Below are positions 1 through 8,513 of a stretch of DNA of 64,000 nt, one piece after another. The DNA is taken from the NCBI RefSeq assembly GCF_030581005.1, contig NZ_JAUQSX010000009.1, forward strand, positions 1-64,000, written 5' to 3'. Position 1 is the first letter of the stretch. Every line of letters begins with the position of its first letter. The notes under the pieces were generated by a model. That model had not been told where the DNA came from. It saw only the letters and a list, made by a program, of their open reading frames with translations, and made no database searches. The position numbers and the translations under genes are program-made. Source of the stretch: Hymenobacter mellowenesis (GTDB lineage: Bacteria; Bacteroidota; Bacteroidia; Cytophagales; Hymenobacteraceae).

Positions 1-54
1 GCCCCGGTGCGCCTATGGTACTGCCTTCACCGGTGGGAGAGTCGGTCGCCGCCA
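1..54 (+). rRNA. 5S ribosomal RNA, 3' end (partial)
   Basis: The first 54 bases match the 3' half of a bacterial 5S rRNA: a GGTACTGCC block, the GGTGGGAGAGT loop region and the closing GTCGCCGCC segment. The gene enters from the left edge, so the window starts at the end of an rRNA operon. A strong hairpin terminator follows at once, which fits 5S as the last gene of the operon. The exact 3' end is uncertain by a few bases. Confidence 0.85.
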
Positions 55-68
55 ACCTTACACAAGGA

Positions 69-120
69 AATCCCCCTCTTGGATGCTTTCACCAGCAATC
101 AAGAGGGGATTTTTGCTTTT
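69..120 (+). terminator. rRNA operon terminator
   Basis: An inverted repeat (TCCCCCTCTTG near 71-81 paired with CAAGAGGGGA at 100-109, one bulged C) encloses an 18-base loop and is followed by a T-rich run. It lies 15 bases after the 5S end and closes the rRNA operon. Confidence 0.85.
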
Positions 121-241
121 GTTATTTTCAAAAAACAATTTGAAATTATATGGTCATCTTTGCTGTATACTTGACAAGCGCCAATTGATGATTGTTTGTG
201 TTAGTAGGCGAGTTTATTTTTTGATTAGATAGAGCGATTAT

Positions 242-2296
242 ATGCAGTTGGCTTATCCGTGGTTTCTATTTGGGCTTTTTGCGGTGATAGTTCCTGTTGT
301 GATTCATTTACTGCAGTTGCGACGGCCACAGCGAGTTCTTTTTACGAATACAGCATTTATACGGGAAGTGGAAATGGTGACCGTGCGTCATCGGCAACTT
401 CAGCATTGGTTTGTTTTGCTAGTTAGGGCGTTAGCAATTGCTGCTTTGGTATTTGTCTTTTGCCAGCCTTTTATTCCGGCTGAAAGGTATAATGACCTTA
501 TGGCGCAGAGTAGCACGATGGATGTGTGGGTGGACAATAGTAATAGTATGCAAGTGCGGGCAATATCGGGAAGAAGCTTGTTGGAGGAAGGTATGGACCA
601 AGCAGCTATTTTAGGGAAAGGCAATAAAGCTGACAAATTCCGTTTACTTAATATTGGAAGAAAAATAGAAAGCTATACTCAGTATGAAAATGATTTAAAT
701 ACATTAAAACTTGGTCAAGGTAATAGCGCTTTCGCAAGCATTTCTGCGGATAGGAATTCGTTAGTTTATTTATTCTCTGATTTTCAGAAAAGCGCTTTCA
801 CTGTTAGCTCGCTCGATAAGTTTGGGAGCAGTAAACGGGTTGTTTTGGTACCACTGGCAGGAAAACGGGTTGGAAATATTTATGTAGATAGTGTGTGGGT
901 TGATGATGCTTTTGTGCGGCTTCATACCAACATTGGATTACACGTCCGATTGCGCAATGGTGGGCAAACGGATGTAACTGATTGCCAGGTCAAAGTGCTT
1001 TTGGGTGCTAAACAGGCGGCTGCCTTGCGGGTTACAGTAGCACCCGGCAAAGCTGTGACGACAGTGGTGCAGGTACAAATTGACAATAGTGTGCCAGTAG
1101 AGGGGCGAGTGGTGGTGGACGACCTGCCAGTAGCTTTTGATAACACCTATTATTTTACGTTGCAGCCGGCGGCGGCTATTCGAGTTCTGGAGATTGGTGA
1201 AGAGCCGGTGACGCAACAGCTGTATGGAAACGAGCCACTGTTCGCCTATACTTTTGCCAAAAGCGGGCGAGTTGACTTTGGGCTGCTACGGCGAGCCAAC
1301 ATGATACTAGTGAGTGGTATTGCAAATGTGGATGCTGGCTTACGTGAGGCGTTAGTTTCTGCGGTGAAGCAAGGGGCTAGTGTTGTGATTGTCCCATCAG
1401 CAGCTAGTGGTGCACATACAACTTACAACCTGCTATTTAAGGAATTGGGTCTGGGTGGTGTGCAGTGGGAAGACAATGCGCCGAAGCCTGAACTGCGCGA
1501 GGTGGCCATGCCAAGTGCGCAGGAGCCGTTCTTTCGAGATGTATTTGGCGCGCAGCAGCGGGCAGTGACAATGCCGCGCGTGGCGCCGGTGTTGCGCTGG
1601 TCGCGTACCGGAACGGATATTATGCGGCTGCGTGATGGCGAAAGCTACCTAGCCGGTTTTACCAATGGAGCGGGGCAGGTATACGTTTTCTCAGCCCCGT
1701 TTGGAACTGCCTATTCGGACTTTGTAGAGCATGCCCTGTTTGTGCCGGTGATGTACCGAATGGCCATGCTGAGCTATCAGAACGAGCAGTTGCCGGCTTA
1801 TCGCCTCAACCAAGATGTGGTGACCCTGAAATTACCGGCAGCCGGCACTGCGGGGCGGCAGGATGAAGCGGCGTTTCGGATGGTAAAGGATAGTTTGATA
1901 CTAATTCCGGCGCAACGAGTGGTGGGCTCGGAAGTGCGTTTGGAATTACCAGAGGCAATGAATGTACCGGGATTTTATCAGGTGCGCCAGGGGCAACAGC
2001 CGTTGACTACGCTGGCTTTTAATGCGAACAAGCGCGAGTCGGAGTTAGAGGCTTATTCGGCCGACGATTTGCGGCAATTGCTGGGCAATAGCCATCCCAA
2101 CGTGCGGGTGGTAGAAAACGGGGCCAACGGCGCGGGACTGGCCGCGGACAGCGCCGACCAAACGGGCACCCCGCTATGGCGATACTTCCTGGCGGCGACG
2201 TTGGTCTTTTTGCTGGCCGAAGCATTGCTGGTTCGGTTTGGGCGCCCTCGGGCGGCGGTAGGCTCGGGAAGTGTGGCAGCCAAAGCGACGGTTTAG
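242..2296 (+). CDS. BatA/VWA domain membrane protein
   Basis: This 684-residue protein starts with the Bacteroidota BatA-type double-membrane segment (helices near residues 4-26 and 56-78, with HLLQLRRP and VLFTN between). A von Willebrand A-like domain follows and keeps a DxSxS metal site (D98, S100, S102). A long periplasmic middle region comes next, then a C-terminal helix near 646-666 and a short cytoplasmic tail. Family members are inner-membrane proteins, often near MoxR/BatB-type genes; no such partner is visible here. The first 1.2 kb is clearly AT-richer than the rest of the window. The gene opens a co-directional run with two DUF4199 genes and two glycosyltransferases. Function is not established. 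Confidence 0.85.
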   Translation: MQLAYPWFLFGLFAVIVPVVIHLLQLRRPQRVLFTNTAFIREVEMVTVRHRQLQHWFVLLVRALAIAALVFVFCQPFIPAERYNDLMAQSSTMDVWVDNSNSMQVRAISGRSLLEEGMDQAAILGKGNKADKFRLLNIGRKIESYTQYENDLNTLKLGQGNSAFASISADRNSLVYLFSDFQKSAFTVSSLDKFGSSKRVVLVPLAGKRVGNIYVDSVWVDDAFVRLHTNIGLHVRLRNGGQTDVTDCQVKVLLGAKQAAALRVTVAPGKAVTTVVQVQIDNSVPVEGRVVVDDLPVAFDNTYYFTLQPAAAIRVLEIGEEPVTQQLYGNEPLFAYTFAKSGRVDFGLLRRANMILVSGIANVDAGLREALVSAVKQGASVVIVPSAASGAHTTYNLLFKELGLGGVQWEDNAPKPELREVAMPSAQEPFFRDVFGAQQRAVTMPRVAPVLRWSRTGTDIMRLRDGESYLAGFTNGAGQVYVFSAPFGTAYSDFVEHALFVPVMYRMAMLSYQNEQLPAYRLNQDVVTLKLPAAGTAGRQDEAAFRMVKDSLILIPAQRVVGSEVRLELPEAMNVPGFYQVRQGQQPLTTLAFNANKRESELEAYSADDLRQLLGNSHPNVRVVENGANGAGLAADSADQTGTPLWRYFLAATLVFLLAEALLVRFGRPRAAVGSGSVAAKATV

Positions 2297-2360
2297 GCAG
2301 GTAAGCAGCGGCCAACGCGAGGTTGGGGCGTAACTTGCGGCTTAAATCAATTAGTGGCTT

Positions 2361-2918
2361 ATGGCAGAATCTTCCGTTGAACCCCTTGCCACGCGGGGCG
2401 GCACACCGGCGCCGGTAGTGACGCAATTAGCGTTGAAATTTGGCGTGGGCGTTGGGTTGGTTTGTGTGCTGTGGATGGTGGCGCTGCAATTGACTGGCAA
2501 CAATGGTTTTGGTCCCAAGCAATTATTGGCTCAACTGCTGGTGCCGCTGGTGGCAGTGGCCAGCGAATGGAAACTGCGGCGGCAGTTGAAGCCACAGAAA
2601 CCGGGCCTGGGTCGGTCGTTAGGTGTTGGTGTACTGACGGTAATGCTGGCGGCGGCGGTTTCGGCCGTTGGCGTGTTGGGGCTGGCGGCTGGCGCAGGCG
2701 AGAAGGCCGTGGCCCGCCACCGGGCCGAGGTGAAAGAGATAGTGCAGGCCCAGCAGCGGGAAGCCGCCAAGCAGGGCGTATCTGTGGCCATGCGACAGCA
2801 GCAACTCCAACAAGTTGAGGGCCTGACGGTGGGTGGCATGGCGAGCAGCAATTTTCTGCAGGTGCTGGTGCTGGGGCTCGTGTTGGCCGTACCGGCGGGG
2901 ATATTTTTGCGCGAATAA
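2361..2918 (+). CDS. DUF4199 domain membrane protein (first copy)
   Basis: This 185-residue protein has hydrophobic helices near residues 26-45, 52-66, 88-110 and 165-182, with a polar Gln/Glu-rich loop between helices three and four. That is the DUF4199 architecture, a Bacteroidota-specific membrane family of unknown role often found near glycosyltransferases. It starts 64 bases after the BatA gene. A TAACTTGC sequence at 2331-2338 resembles the TAnnTTTG element with a mismatch, so it may have its own weak promoter. A second DUF4199 gene follows. Confidence 0.75.
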   Translation: MAESSVEPLATRGGTPAPVVTQLALKFGVGVGLVCVLWMVALQLTGNNGFGPKQLLAQLLVPLVAVASEWKLRRQLKPQKPGLGRSLGVGVLTVMLAAAVSAVGVLGLAAGAGEKAVARHRAEVKEIVQAQQREAAKQGVSVAMRQQQLQQVEGLTVGGMASSNFLQVLVLGLVLAVPAGIFLRE

Positions 2919-2967
2919 TTCTGGTTACTTTGCAGCTCACTTTTATACTCACCAACCTCAACAAATT

Positions 2968-3504
2968 ATGGAAACTACTACCAAGTCTGTAACACCTGTT
3001 TCGATAGGTTTGCGCTATGGCGTTTTGGCAGCTTTGACAGCAGTAATTATCGATTTCCTGATTCGTATCGCTGATTTTGGCTTTATGACATTTGGGATAG
3101 TTTCCTTTCTCGGTGGTGTGGTTGTAACAATTGTGTGGATTGTCATCGCTCACAAAGCTTTCAAGGACGCGAATAATCGTTTGATGACATTCAGCCAAGG
3201 ACTTATCATTACTATGGTAATGATGTTGATAATTAGTGTTGTTACAAGCTTATTCAATTATGTTTATGTTCAATTCATCGACCCAGACTTTGTGAATCGT
3301 CTGAAAACTGGAATGACAGAGTTTATGGAGCGTAATAATGTGCCTGACGATAAAATAGCCGAGAGTACTGCGCGCTTTGATGAAATGAAGCTGAGTTTGC
3401 CCAAAACATTGGTCAACGGCATTACCCGTGGTTTGGGTGTTGGGCTTGTACTCGGTGCTATTGTATCGGCTTTCACCAAGCGTAGTGCTCCCGAATTTGA
3501 ATAA
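2968..3504 (+). CDS. DUF4199 domain membrane protein (second copy)
   Basis: This 178-residue protein begins at the ATG at 2968 (METTTKSVTP); an upstream in-frame start would overlap the preceding gene. It has helices near residues 14-30, 37-58, 72-92 and 150-168, a charged loop (MERNNVPDDKIAEST) before the last helix, and the closing helix typical of DUF4199. Its bases are clearly AT-richer than both neighbours. It is a diverged relative of the previous gene, not a recent duplicate. Its stop lies inside the likely start region of the next gene, which suggests translational coupling. Confidence 0.75.
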   Translation: METTTKSVTPVSIGLRYGVLAALTAVIIDFLIRIADFGFMTFGIVSFLGGVVVTIVWIVIAHKAFKDANNRLMTFSQGLIITMVMMLIISVVTSLFNYVYVQFIDPDFVNRLKTGMTEFMERNNVPDDKIAESTARFDEMKLSLPKTLVNGITRGLGVGLVLGAIVSAFTKRSAPEFE

Positions 3505-4474
3505 GTCATCTGCTAAATTTCCGGTGGAAATTTCCATCGTGATTCCGCTACTCAACGAAGCAGAATCCCTGCCGGAGCTCACGCGCTGGATTGCGCAGGT
3601 ATTGCGGGCGCGTGGGCTTTCGTACGAGGTGATTCTGATTGATGATGGCTCGACGGATGCTTCGTGGGAGGTGATTGAGGGCCTGGCGGCGACGGATGAG
3701 ACGCTACGCGGCATTCGCTTCAATCGGAACTATGGCAAATCGGCGGCGCTGAATGTGGGCTTTGAGGCGGCGCGGGGGCGGGTGGTGTGCACCATGGACG
3801 CCGATTTGCAGGACTCGCCCGAGGAACTGCCGGAGTTGTACCGTATGATTGTGGAAGACAAGTACGACCTGGTGAGCGGCTGGAAACAGAAACGCTACGA
3901 CCCTTTGTCGAAAACCATTCCGACCAAACTATTTAACGGGGCCACGCGGCTGATGTCGGGCATTCAGCTGCACGATTTCAACTGTGGACTGAAGTCTTAC
4001 GACTCGCGCGTGGTGAAAAGCATTGAGGTGTATGGCGAGATGCACCGCTACATTCCGGTGATTGCGAAATGGAACGGCTTTCGCAAGATTGGCGAGAAGG
4101 TGGTGCAGCACCAGGAGCGGAAATACGGTGTGACCAAATTCGGGCTGGAACGGTTCATCTTCGGCTTCCTGGATTTGATGAGCATCACCTTTGTGGGACG
4201 CTTCCGGCGCGCACCCATGCACTTTTTTGGGACATTGGGCACGCTCTCCTTCCTAGTGGGGTTGCTGATTACGCTGTGGCTGACGGGCGAAAAGGTGTGG
4301 CTGTCGCTGCACAATCTGAAGGCCCGGCAGGTGACGGAACAACCACTGTTTTTTCTGGCCCTGACGGCAGTAATTGTGGGCGTGCTGCTATTTGTATCTG
4401 GGTTTTTGGGGGAAATGATTCAATTAAATGGCCCGCGCCGAAACGATTATCTGGTGCGGGAAACCATTCATTAA
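3497..4474 (+). CDS. Glycosyltransferase family 2 (polyprenyl-phosphate type)
   Basis: GT2 enzyme of about 325 residues. The A fold shows SIVIPLLNEAESLPEL, IDDGSTDASW and the metal/nucleotide motif MDADLQDSPEEL. Two C-terminal helices (about 220-245 and 285-315 from this start) mark the DPM1/GtrB-like group, which loads a sugar from a nucleotide donor onto polyprenyl phosphate at the inner membrane. The start is uncertain: TTG at 3497 overlaps the upstream stop by 8 bases, GTG at 3524 is also possible, and ATG at 3428 would overlap the upstream gene by 77 bases. The next gene is a second glycosyltransferase, so they may act in one envelope-glycan pathway. Confidence 0.85.
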   Translation: MNKSSAKFPVEISIVIPLLNEAESLPELTRWIAQVLRARGLSYEVILIDDGSTDASWEVIEGLAATDETLRGIRFNRNYGKSAALNVGFEAARGRVVCTMDADLQDSPEELPELYRMIVEDKYDLVSGWKQKRYDPLSKTIPTKLFNGATRLMSGIQLHDFNCGLKSYDSRVVKSIEVYGEMHRYIPVIAKWNGFRKIGEKVVQHQERKYGVTKFGLERFIFGFLDLMSITFVGRFRRAPMHFFGTLGTLSFLVGLLITLWLTGEKVWLSLHNLKARQVTEQPLFFLALTAVIVGVLLFVSGFLGEMIQLNGPRRNDYLVRETIH

Positions 4475-4549
4475 TTCATTTAACATTTATCAATTGACAT
4501 TTAACAAGTGCCGTGGGCGCTGATGTAATTGTTAGATGTTAATTAATAA
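4475..4549. repeat. Degenerate AT-rich inverted repeat
   Basis: The gap between the two glycosyltransferases holds imperfect arms built on CATTTAACATTTATCAATTG and its reverse near 4530-4550. The wording closely resembles the better-preserved palindrome at 27109-27200, so this looks like a decayed copy of the same element. Confidence 0.5.
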
Positions 4550-5692
4550 ATGTTGACTGAAATGAAGGTTGTTATCATTGGGCCGGCTTACCCGTTGCGC
4601 GGCGGCCTAGCCACGTACGATGAGCGGCTGGCGCGGGCTTTTCAGGAAGCGGGCGACACGGTGCGCATTGTGACGTTTTCGCTGCAATACCCGGATTTTC
4701 TGTTTCCGGGCCAGACGCAGTTCAGCACCGAGCCCGGCCCGACGGATTTGCAAATTGAGGTTAGCCTGAATTCGGTGAACCCGCTGTCGTGGTGGCGTGT
4801 GGGGCGGAAGCTGCGGGCGGAGAAGCCTGATTTAGTGATTTTTCGGTTTTGGCTGCCGTTTATGGGGCCAGCGCTGGGCACAGTGGCGCGGCTGGTGCGC
4901 GGCAATGAACACACCCGCGTGGTGGCCATCACCGACAACGTGATTCCGCACGAAAAGCGGCCGGGCGACGGGCCGCTGACGCGCTATTTCCTGAGTGCCT
5001 GCGACGGTTTCGTGACCATGAGCCGGAGCGTGTTGAAGGACTTGCAGCAGCTGGGTTTTGGGCGGAAACCAGCCCTGTACCGGCCGCATCCGCTGTACGA
5101 TAATTTCGGGCCCATCAAGCCCAAGGCAGATGCTTTGGCCGCATTGAAACTGCCGGATACGGCGGGCTATTTATTATTCTTCGGATTTATTCGAGCCTAC
5201 AAGGGACTCGATATCATGCTTGAAGCATTTGCCGATGCGCGAATTGCTGCACTGCCAATCAAATTAATTATCGCGGGAGAATTTTATGAAGACGCGGCGC
5301 CGTACGAGGCCTTAATTAAGCGTTATAAGTTGGAAGACAGAATAGTGCGGGCCACGGACTTTATTCCGAATGAAAAGGTGGCAGATTATTTCTGCGCGGC
5401 CGATTTGGTGGTGCAGCCCTACAAGAATGCTACGCAAAGCGGCGTGTCGCAAATAGCGTATCATTTTGAGCGGCCCATGCTGGTGACGGACGTGGGCGGC
5501 CTGGCCGAGCTAATTCCGGATGGCGTGGTGGGCTACGTGGTACCGCCTTCGTCCACGGCTATTGCCGATGCGGTGGTGGATTTTTATGCCCAGAAACGGG
5601 AAAATGCCTTTGCCGCAGGCGTGCGAGAACAGAAAAAGCTGTTCTCGTGGCCGGTGATGGTGGCGGCGCTGAAGGAAGTGGCGGGGAGGTAG
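4550..5692 (+). CDS. Glycosyltransferase family 4
   Basis: GT-B fold glycosyltransferase of 380 residues. The N-terminal domain opens with VVIIGPAYPLRGGLATYDERL, a glycine-rich acceptor loop. The C-terminal donor domain has LLFFGFIRAYKGLDIMLEAF, a GEFYEDAAPYEALIKRY helix and the late QSGVSQIAYHFERPMLVTDV region, where the family's acidic catalytic motif lies in modified form. ATG codons at 4550 and 4562 are both possible starts; the core begins at the second. The sugar and acceptor cannot be read from sequence. The preceding GT2 suggests surface glycan or lipid-linked sugar synthesis. Confidence 0.85.
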   Translation: MLTEMKVVIIGPAYPLRGGLATYDERLARAFQEAGDTVRIVTFSLQYPDFLFPGQTQFSTEPGPTDLQIEVSLNSVNPLSWWRVGRKLRAEKPDLVIFRFWLPFMGPALGTVARLVRGNEHTRVVAITDNVIPHEKRPGDGPLTRYFLSACDGFVTMSRSVLKDLQQLGFGRKPALYRPHPLYDNFGPIKPKADALAALKLPDTAGYLLFFGFIRAYKGLDIMLEAFADARIAALPIKLIIAGEFYEDAAPYEALIKRYKLEDRIVRATDFIPNEKVADYFCAADLVVQPYKNATQSGVSQIAYHFERPMLVTDVGGLAELIPDGVVGYVVPPSSTAIADAVVDFYAQKRENAFAAGVREQKKLFSWPVMVAALKEVAGR

Positions 5693-5733
5693 GCTAATTC
5701 CAGACTTTGTATATTCGTGAAATTCCTTGTTCC

Positions 5734-6300
5734 ATGAAAATACAGTTATTTAATTCGCTGGTTATTTTGGCATTGTGGGGGAGCTTAGCCCAAACGGCCG
5801 TGGCCCAAACGGCCCGCATCGCCCATCTCAGCCACAGCGGCAGCATGGCGACGCTGGAGGCAGCAGCCGATAATTTTGGGATACCGCCCAGCCACTTCGA
5901 GGCGGACAGTATTGAAATTCTAACCGACAGTACAGCGCGGGAATACGGACGTTGGACGGGCTACCACAAAGCTGGAAAAACCAACGTTGTGCAGTTTGGC
6001 TATGCCAAGCACGGTTACGGAAAATCGGTCCGGCAATACATTACCAGCAAACAGCAGTATCATCCGCACCTTAAGGTTATCAGGCGAGACTCGGTGGCAG
6101 CCAAGGAAGCGCCAAAGCTGACGACACCGGTTTTGGAAAAGCAGAAAGTCAAACGCAAGAAATCCGCCCTTCTGCCCACCACCGTGCCGGCCCCGCCCCA
6201 GCACCCCGGCGTGGCACTGGCCATCGCGGCCATCTTGGTGCTGGCGGGGGCCGGCTGGCTGCTGGGCGAGCGGAAGCCAACAAGTAACTATCCGGTATGA
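5734..6300 (+). CDS. Secreted protein with C-terminal membrane anchor (tandem paralog 1)
   Basis: This 188-residue protein of unrecognised family starts at ATG 5734. It has a signal peptide ending near AVAQT, an exported domain containing IAHLSHSGSMATLE and ADNFGIPPSHFEADSI, a basic stretch (KQKVKRKK near 140), a Pro-rich linker and a single helix near 160-180, ending in GERKPTSNYPV. The next gene encodes a clear paralog with the same order of parts and overlaps it by four bases (ATGA), so the two are almost certainly co-translated. The basic stretch on the predicted periplasmic side of the helix is unusual. No function is inferred. Confidence 0.8.
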   Translation: MKIQLFNSLVILALWGSLAQTAVAQTARIAHLSHSGSMATLEAAADNFGIPPSHFEADSIEILTDSTAREYGRWTGYHKAGKTNVVQFGYAKHGYGKSVRQYITSKQQYHPHLKVIRRDSVAAKEAPKLTTPVLEKQKVKRKKSALLPTTVPAPPQHPGVALAIAAILVLAGAGWLLGERKPTSNYPV

Positions 6301-6875
6301 AGAAGCTGGTCATCATCGCACACCTGCTGGTTTGGACTGCGGCACTACCCACCGCCGCCCAAACGGCGCGCATGGCCCACTTCAGCCACAGCGGCAGCGC
6401 GGCGACGCTAGCGACGGAAGAAGGCGCGGATAATTTTGGTATTCCTTCGCCGTATTTTAACGCCGACAGTATTCGCCTGCTTTCTGATACAGTGGCCCTG
6501 GCGTATGGAAAGTGGGTTGATTTTCAATTCCATGACAACTCAGCCGCAAGCAAGGCATACTATAGTCGAAAAACGGATACTCTGAGACTGGGCCATTATG
6601 ATTTTAAGAATAGGGGTGAAATAGTTCGCTACTATCGGCGGTACCATCCGGAGATTAAACTCATTGATTTTGATACAACCCAGGTACCGGTCAACGCATT
6701 GCCGCCCGCAAAAGTCAAGCAAAAAACCAAGCGCAGGAAAGCGGGGGCCTTTATTATTCCGACGATTCCAGCTCGGCCTGATGGCGTGACGCTGGCCGTG
6801 GCAGGCATCCTGGCTTTGAGCGGCGCTGGCTGGTTGCTCGGCGAGCGCCGGCCCACCCAAACCCCGGCTGCCTGA
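6297..6875 (+). CDS. Secreted protein with C-terminal membrane anchor (tandem paralog 2)
   Basis: This 192-residue paralog of the preceding gene shares MAHFSHSGSAATL, ADNFGIPSPYFNADSI, a late basic block (KVKQKTKRRKAG) and the closing GVTLAVAGILALSGAGWLLGERRP. A signal peptide covers about the first 20 residues (ending PTAAQT). The middle regions differ considerably, so the duplication is not recent. It overlaps its sister by the ATGA junction and ends 3 bases before the next gene, giving a three-gene cluster. No known family is recognised. Confidence 0.8.
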   Translation: MKKLVIIAHLLVWTAALPTAAQTARMAHFSHSGSAATLATEEGADNFGIPSPYFNADSIRLLSDTVALAYGKWVDFQFHDNSAASKAYYSRKTDTLRLGHYDFKNRGEIVRYYRRYHPEIKLIDFDTTQVPVNALPPAKVKQKTKRRKAGAFIIPTIPARPDGVTLAVAGILALSGAGWLLGERRPTQTPAA

Positions 6876-6878
6876 CCA

Positions 6879-8057
6879 ATGCCGGGAGCCTTTGCGCGCC
6901 GGTGGCTGCTGCTATTTGCCGGACTTTTTGCCCTCACTTCCCCGTTTCGCTACCAGTTGCTGCCCGGTGTGGGGCCGTGGCTGCGGCCTGCGTTGGAAAC
7001 GGGAGTAAGCGTGCTGGTGGGGCGCTGGCTGCCGGGGCGCTCGGCGGCATTGTTTTCTGATTCGCCCGGGCTGTATGCCTACGCGGGGCTGCTGGCAGTG
7101 GGCACGGCGCTGGCGGCGGCTTTGTGGGTATGGTTGGCCCGGCGCAGTTCCGCTGGCGAAGCGCGGCTGTGGTATGGGCTGCACACCGGGGCGGCGTGGT
7201 TTGTGGCCCTGCACTTGCTGCTTTATGGCTTTGATAAAATCTTCAAAAGCCAGTTTTACCTGCCCGAGCCGAATACGCTGTACACGCCGCTCGGCCAGCT
7301 CTCGCCCGACCTGGCCTACTGGAGCGTGATGGGAGCCTCGCGCAGCTACAGTGTGTTTGCGGGGCTGCTGGAAGTGGGGGTGGGGCTGCTGCTGGTGTGG
7401 GGGCGCACCCGGCTACTAGGCGGCGTGCTGGCGCTGGCGGTGCTGGCCAACGTGGTGGCGCTGAACTTCGGGTTTGATATTTCGGTGAAGCTGTGGTCGG
7501 GGTTTTTGCTGCTGCTGGCGGGCGTGGTGGCGGCGCCGGGGCTCTACACGGCATATTATGCGCTGGTGGGGCGGGAATGGCGGCCGGCCGGGCCCCAGCG
7601 GGCGGCGCGGTGGCGGGGCCGCTGGGTGGGCGCGGTGCGCGGCCTGCTGCTGGCCGTGCTGCTGCTGGAAACGGCTGTGCCGTTTGTGCAGCGCGGCAAT
7701 TTCAACGACGACGCTGCCGCCCGGCCGCCGCTGCACGGCGCGTATGCCGTGGTGCCGCTGCCGGGCGCGGCGGGCGGGGCGCCGGTGCGGGTGTTCGTGC
7801 ATCGGCGCGGCTACTTCATCACCCAGGCGGCCGATGGGCGCCTACAGGACTATGCGCTGCACTACGCGCCCGGCCGGCTGCTGCTGCGCGGGCCGGCGGG
7901 CCAGCCCGGCGTGCTGTGCTACCGCGCCGATAGCGCGGGCCTGCACTTGAGCGGCCGGCTCGGGCCCGATTCGGTGCGCTGGCTGGCCCGGCCGCTGCCG
8001 TGGCGCCGGCTGCCGCTGCTGCGCGGCGGGCACTGGACCACGGCGGCCGGGGAATAG
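6879..8057 (+). CDS. Polytopic membrane protein with C-terminal soluble domain
   Basis: This 392-residue protein has about seven hydrophobic helices in the first 275 residues, including AGLLAVGTALAAALWVWL, VFAGLLEVGVGLLLVWG and GFLLLLAGVVAAPGLY. A soluble region of roughly 110 residues follows, rich in short beta-strand-like segments. The FDKIFKSQFYLPEPNTLYTP segment after helix three and the helix pattern recall the broad DoxX-like family, but I cannot assign it safely. It lies 3 bases after the paralog pair and may belong with them. Codon use is strongly GC-rich. Confidence 0.75.
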   Translation: MPGAFARRWLLLFAGLFALTSPFRYQLLPGVGPWLRPALETGVSVLVGRWLPGRSAALFSDSPGLYAYAGLLAVGTALAAALWVWLARRSSAGEARLWYGLHTGAAWFVALHLLLYGFDKIFKSQFYLPEPNTLYTPLGQLSPDLAYWSVMGASRSYSVFAGLLEVGVGLLLVWGRTRLLGGVLALAVLANVVALNFGFDISVKLWSGFLLLLAGVVAAPGLYTAYYALVGREWRPAGPQRAARWRGRWVGAVRGLLLAVLLLETAVPFVQRGNFNDDAAARPPLHGAYAVVPLPGAAGGAPVRVFVHRRGYFITQAADGRLQDYALHYAPGRLLLRGPAGQPGVLCYRADSAGLHLSGRLGPDSVRWLARPLPWRRLPLLRGGHWTTAAGE

Positions 8058-8108
8058 CGCCGGTTTGTATCTTGTCCCTTCAAGTTCTCAACCATTTGCC
8101 TGCTCCCG

Positions 8109-8513
8109 ATGCCCGCTCCTGTCGCCCTCACATTTGACGAATTTATCGCGGCCCTGCCCGCCGAGCGGCAGCAGCCCGCCGTGCAGGCGTGGCAGCTGGT
8201 GCGCCAGGCCGTGCCGGCCGGCTACACCGAACACATCGGGCCGAAGTTCCTGGAGTTTCGGGCCGGCAAGGACATGTACATTGGCCTGGCCAACCAAAAG
8301 GGCTACCTCACCCTGCATTTGGTGCCCATGTACCTGATGCCCGTGCTGCAAGAGCAGCTGGCCGCCGCCGCGCCCAAACTGAAAATGGGCAAGGGCTGCG
8401 TGAACTTCACGCAGGCCGACGAACTGCCGCAGGCCGCGCTGACCGAGCTGATTGGGGCCACGCCCCCGGCCGATTACCTGGCAGTGCGGCACGCGCCCCG
8501 TCCGAAAAGCTAG
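8109..8513 (+). CDS. DUF1801 domain protein
   Basis: A 134-residue cytosolic protein of the DUF1801 (YdhG/CyaY-like fold) group. It shows the early TFDEFIAALPAERQ helix, KFLEFRAGKDMYIGLANQKG, LTLHLVPMYL and the KLKMGKGCVNFTQADELP strand-turn that marks the family. Members are small single-domain proteins without a firm function. Its stop overlaps the end of the convergent GT9 gene by 4 bases (8510-8513). Confidence 0.8.
   Translation: MPAPVALTFDEFIAALPAERQQPAVQAWQLVRQAVPAGYTEHIGPKFLEFRAGKDMYIGLANQKGYLTLHLVPMYLMPVLQEQLAAAAPKLKMGKGCVNFTQADELPQAALTELIGATPPADYLAVRHAPRPKS

Noticed and set aside
2359..3198. A 279-codon minus-strand frame over the DUF4199 genes
   Set aside because: It overlaps two plausible plus-strand membrane proteins and shows no domain, signal or codon bias.
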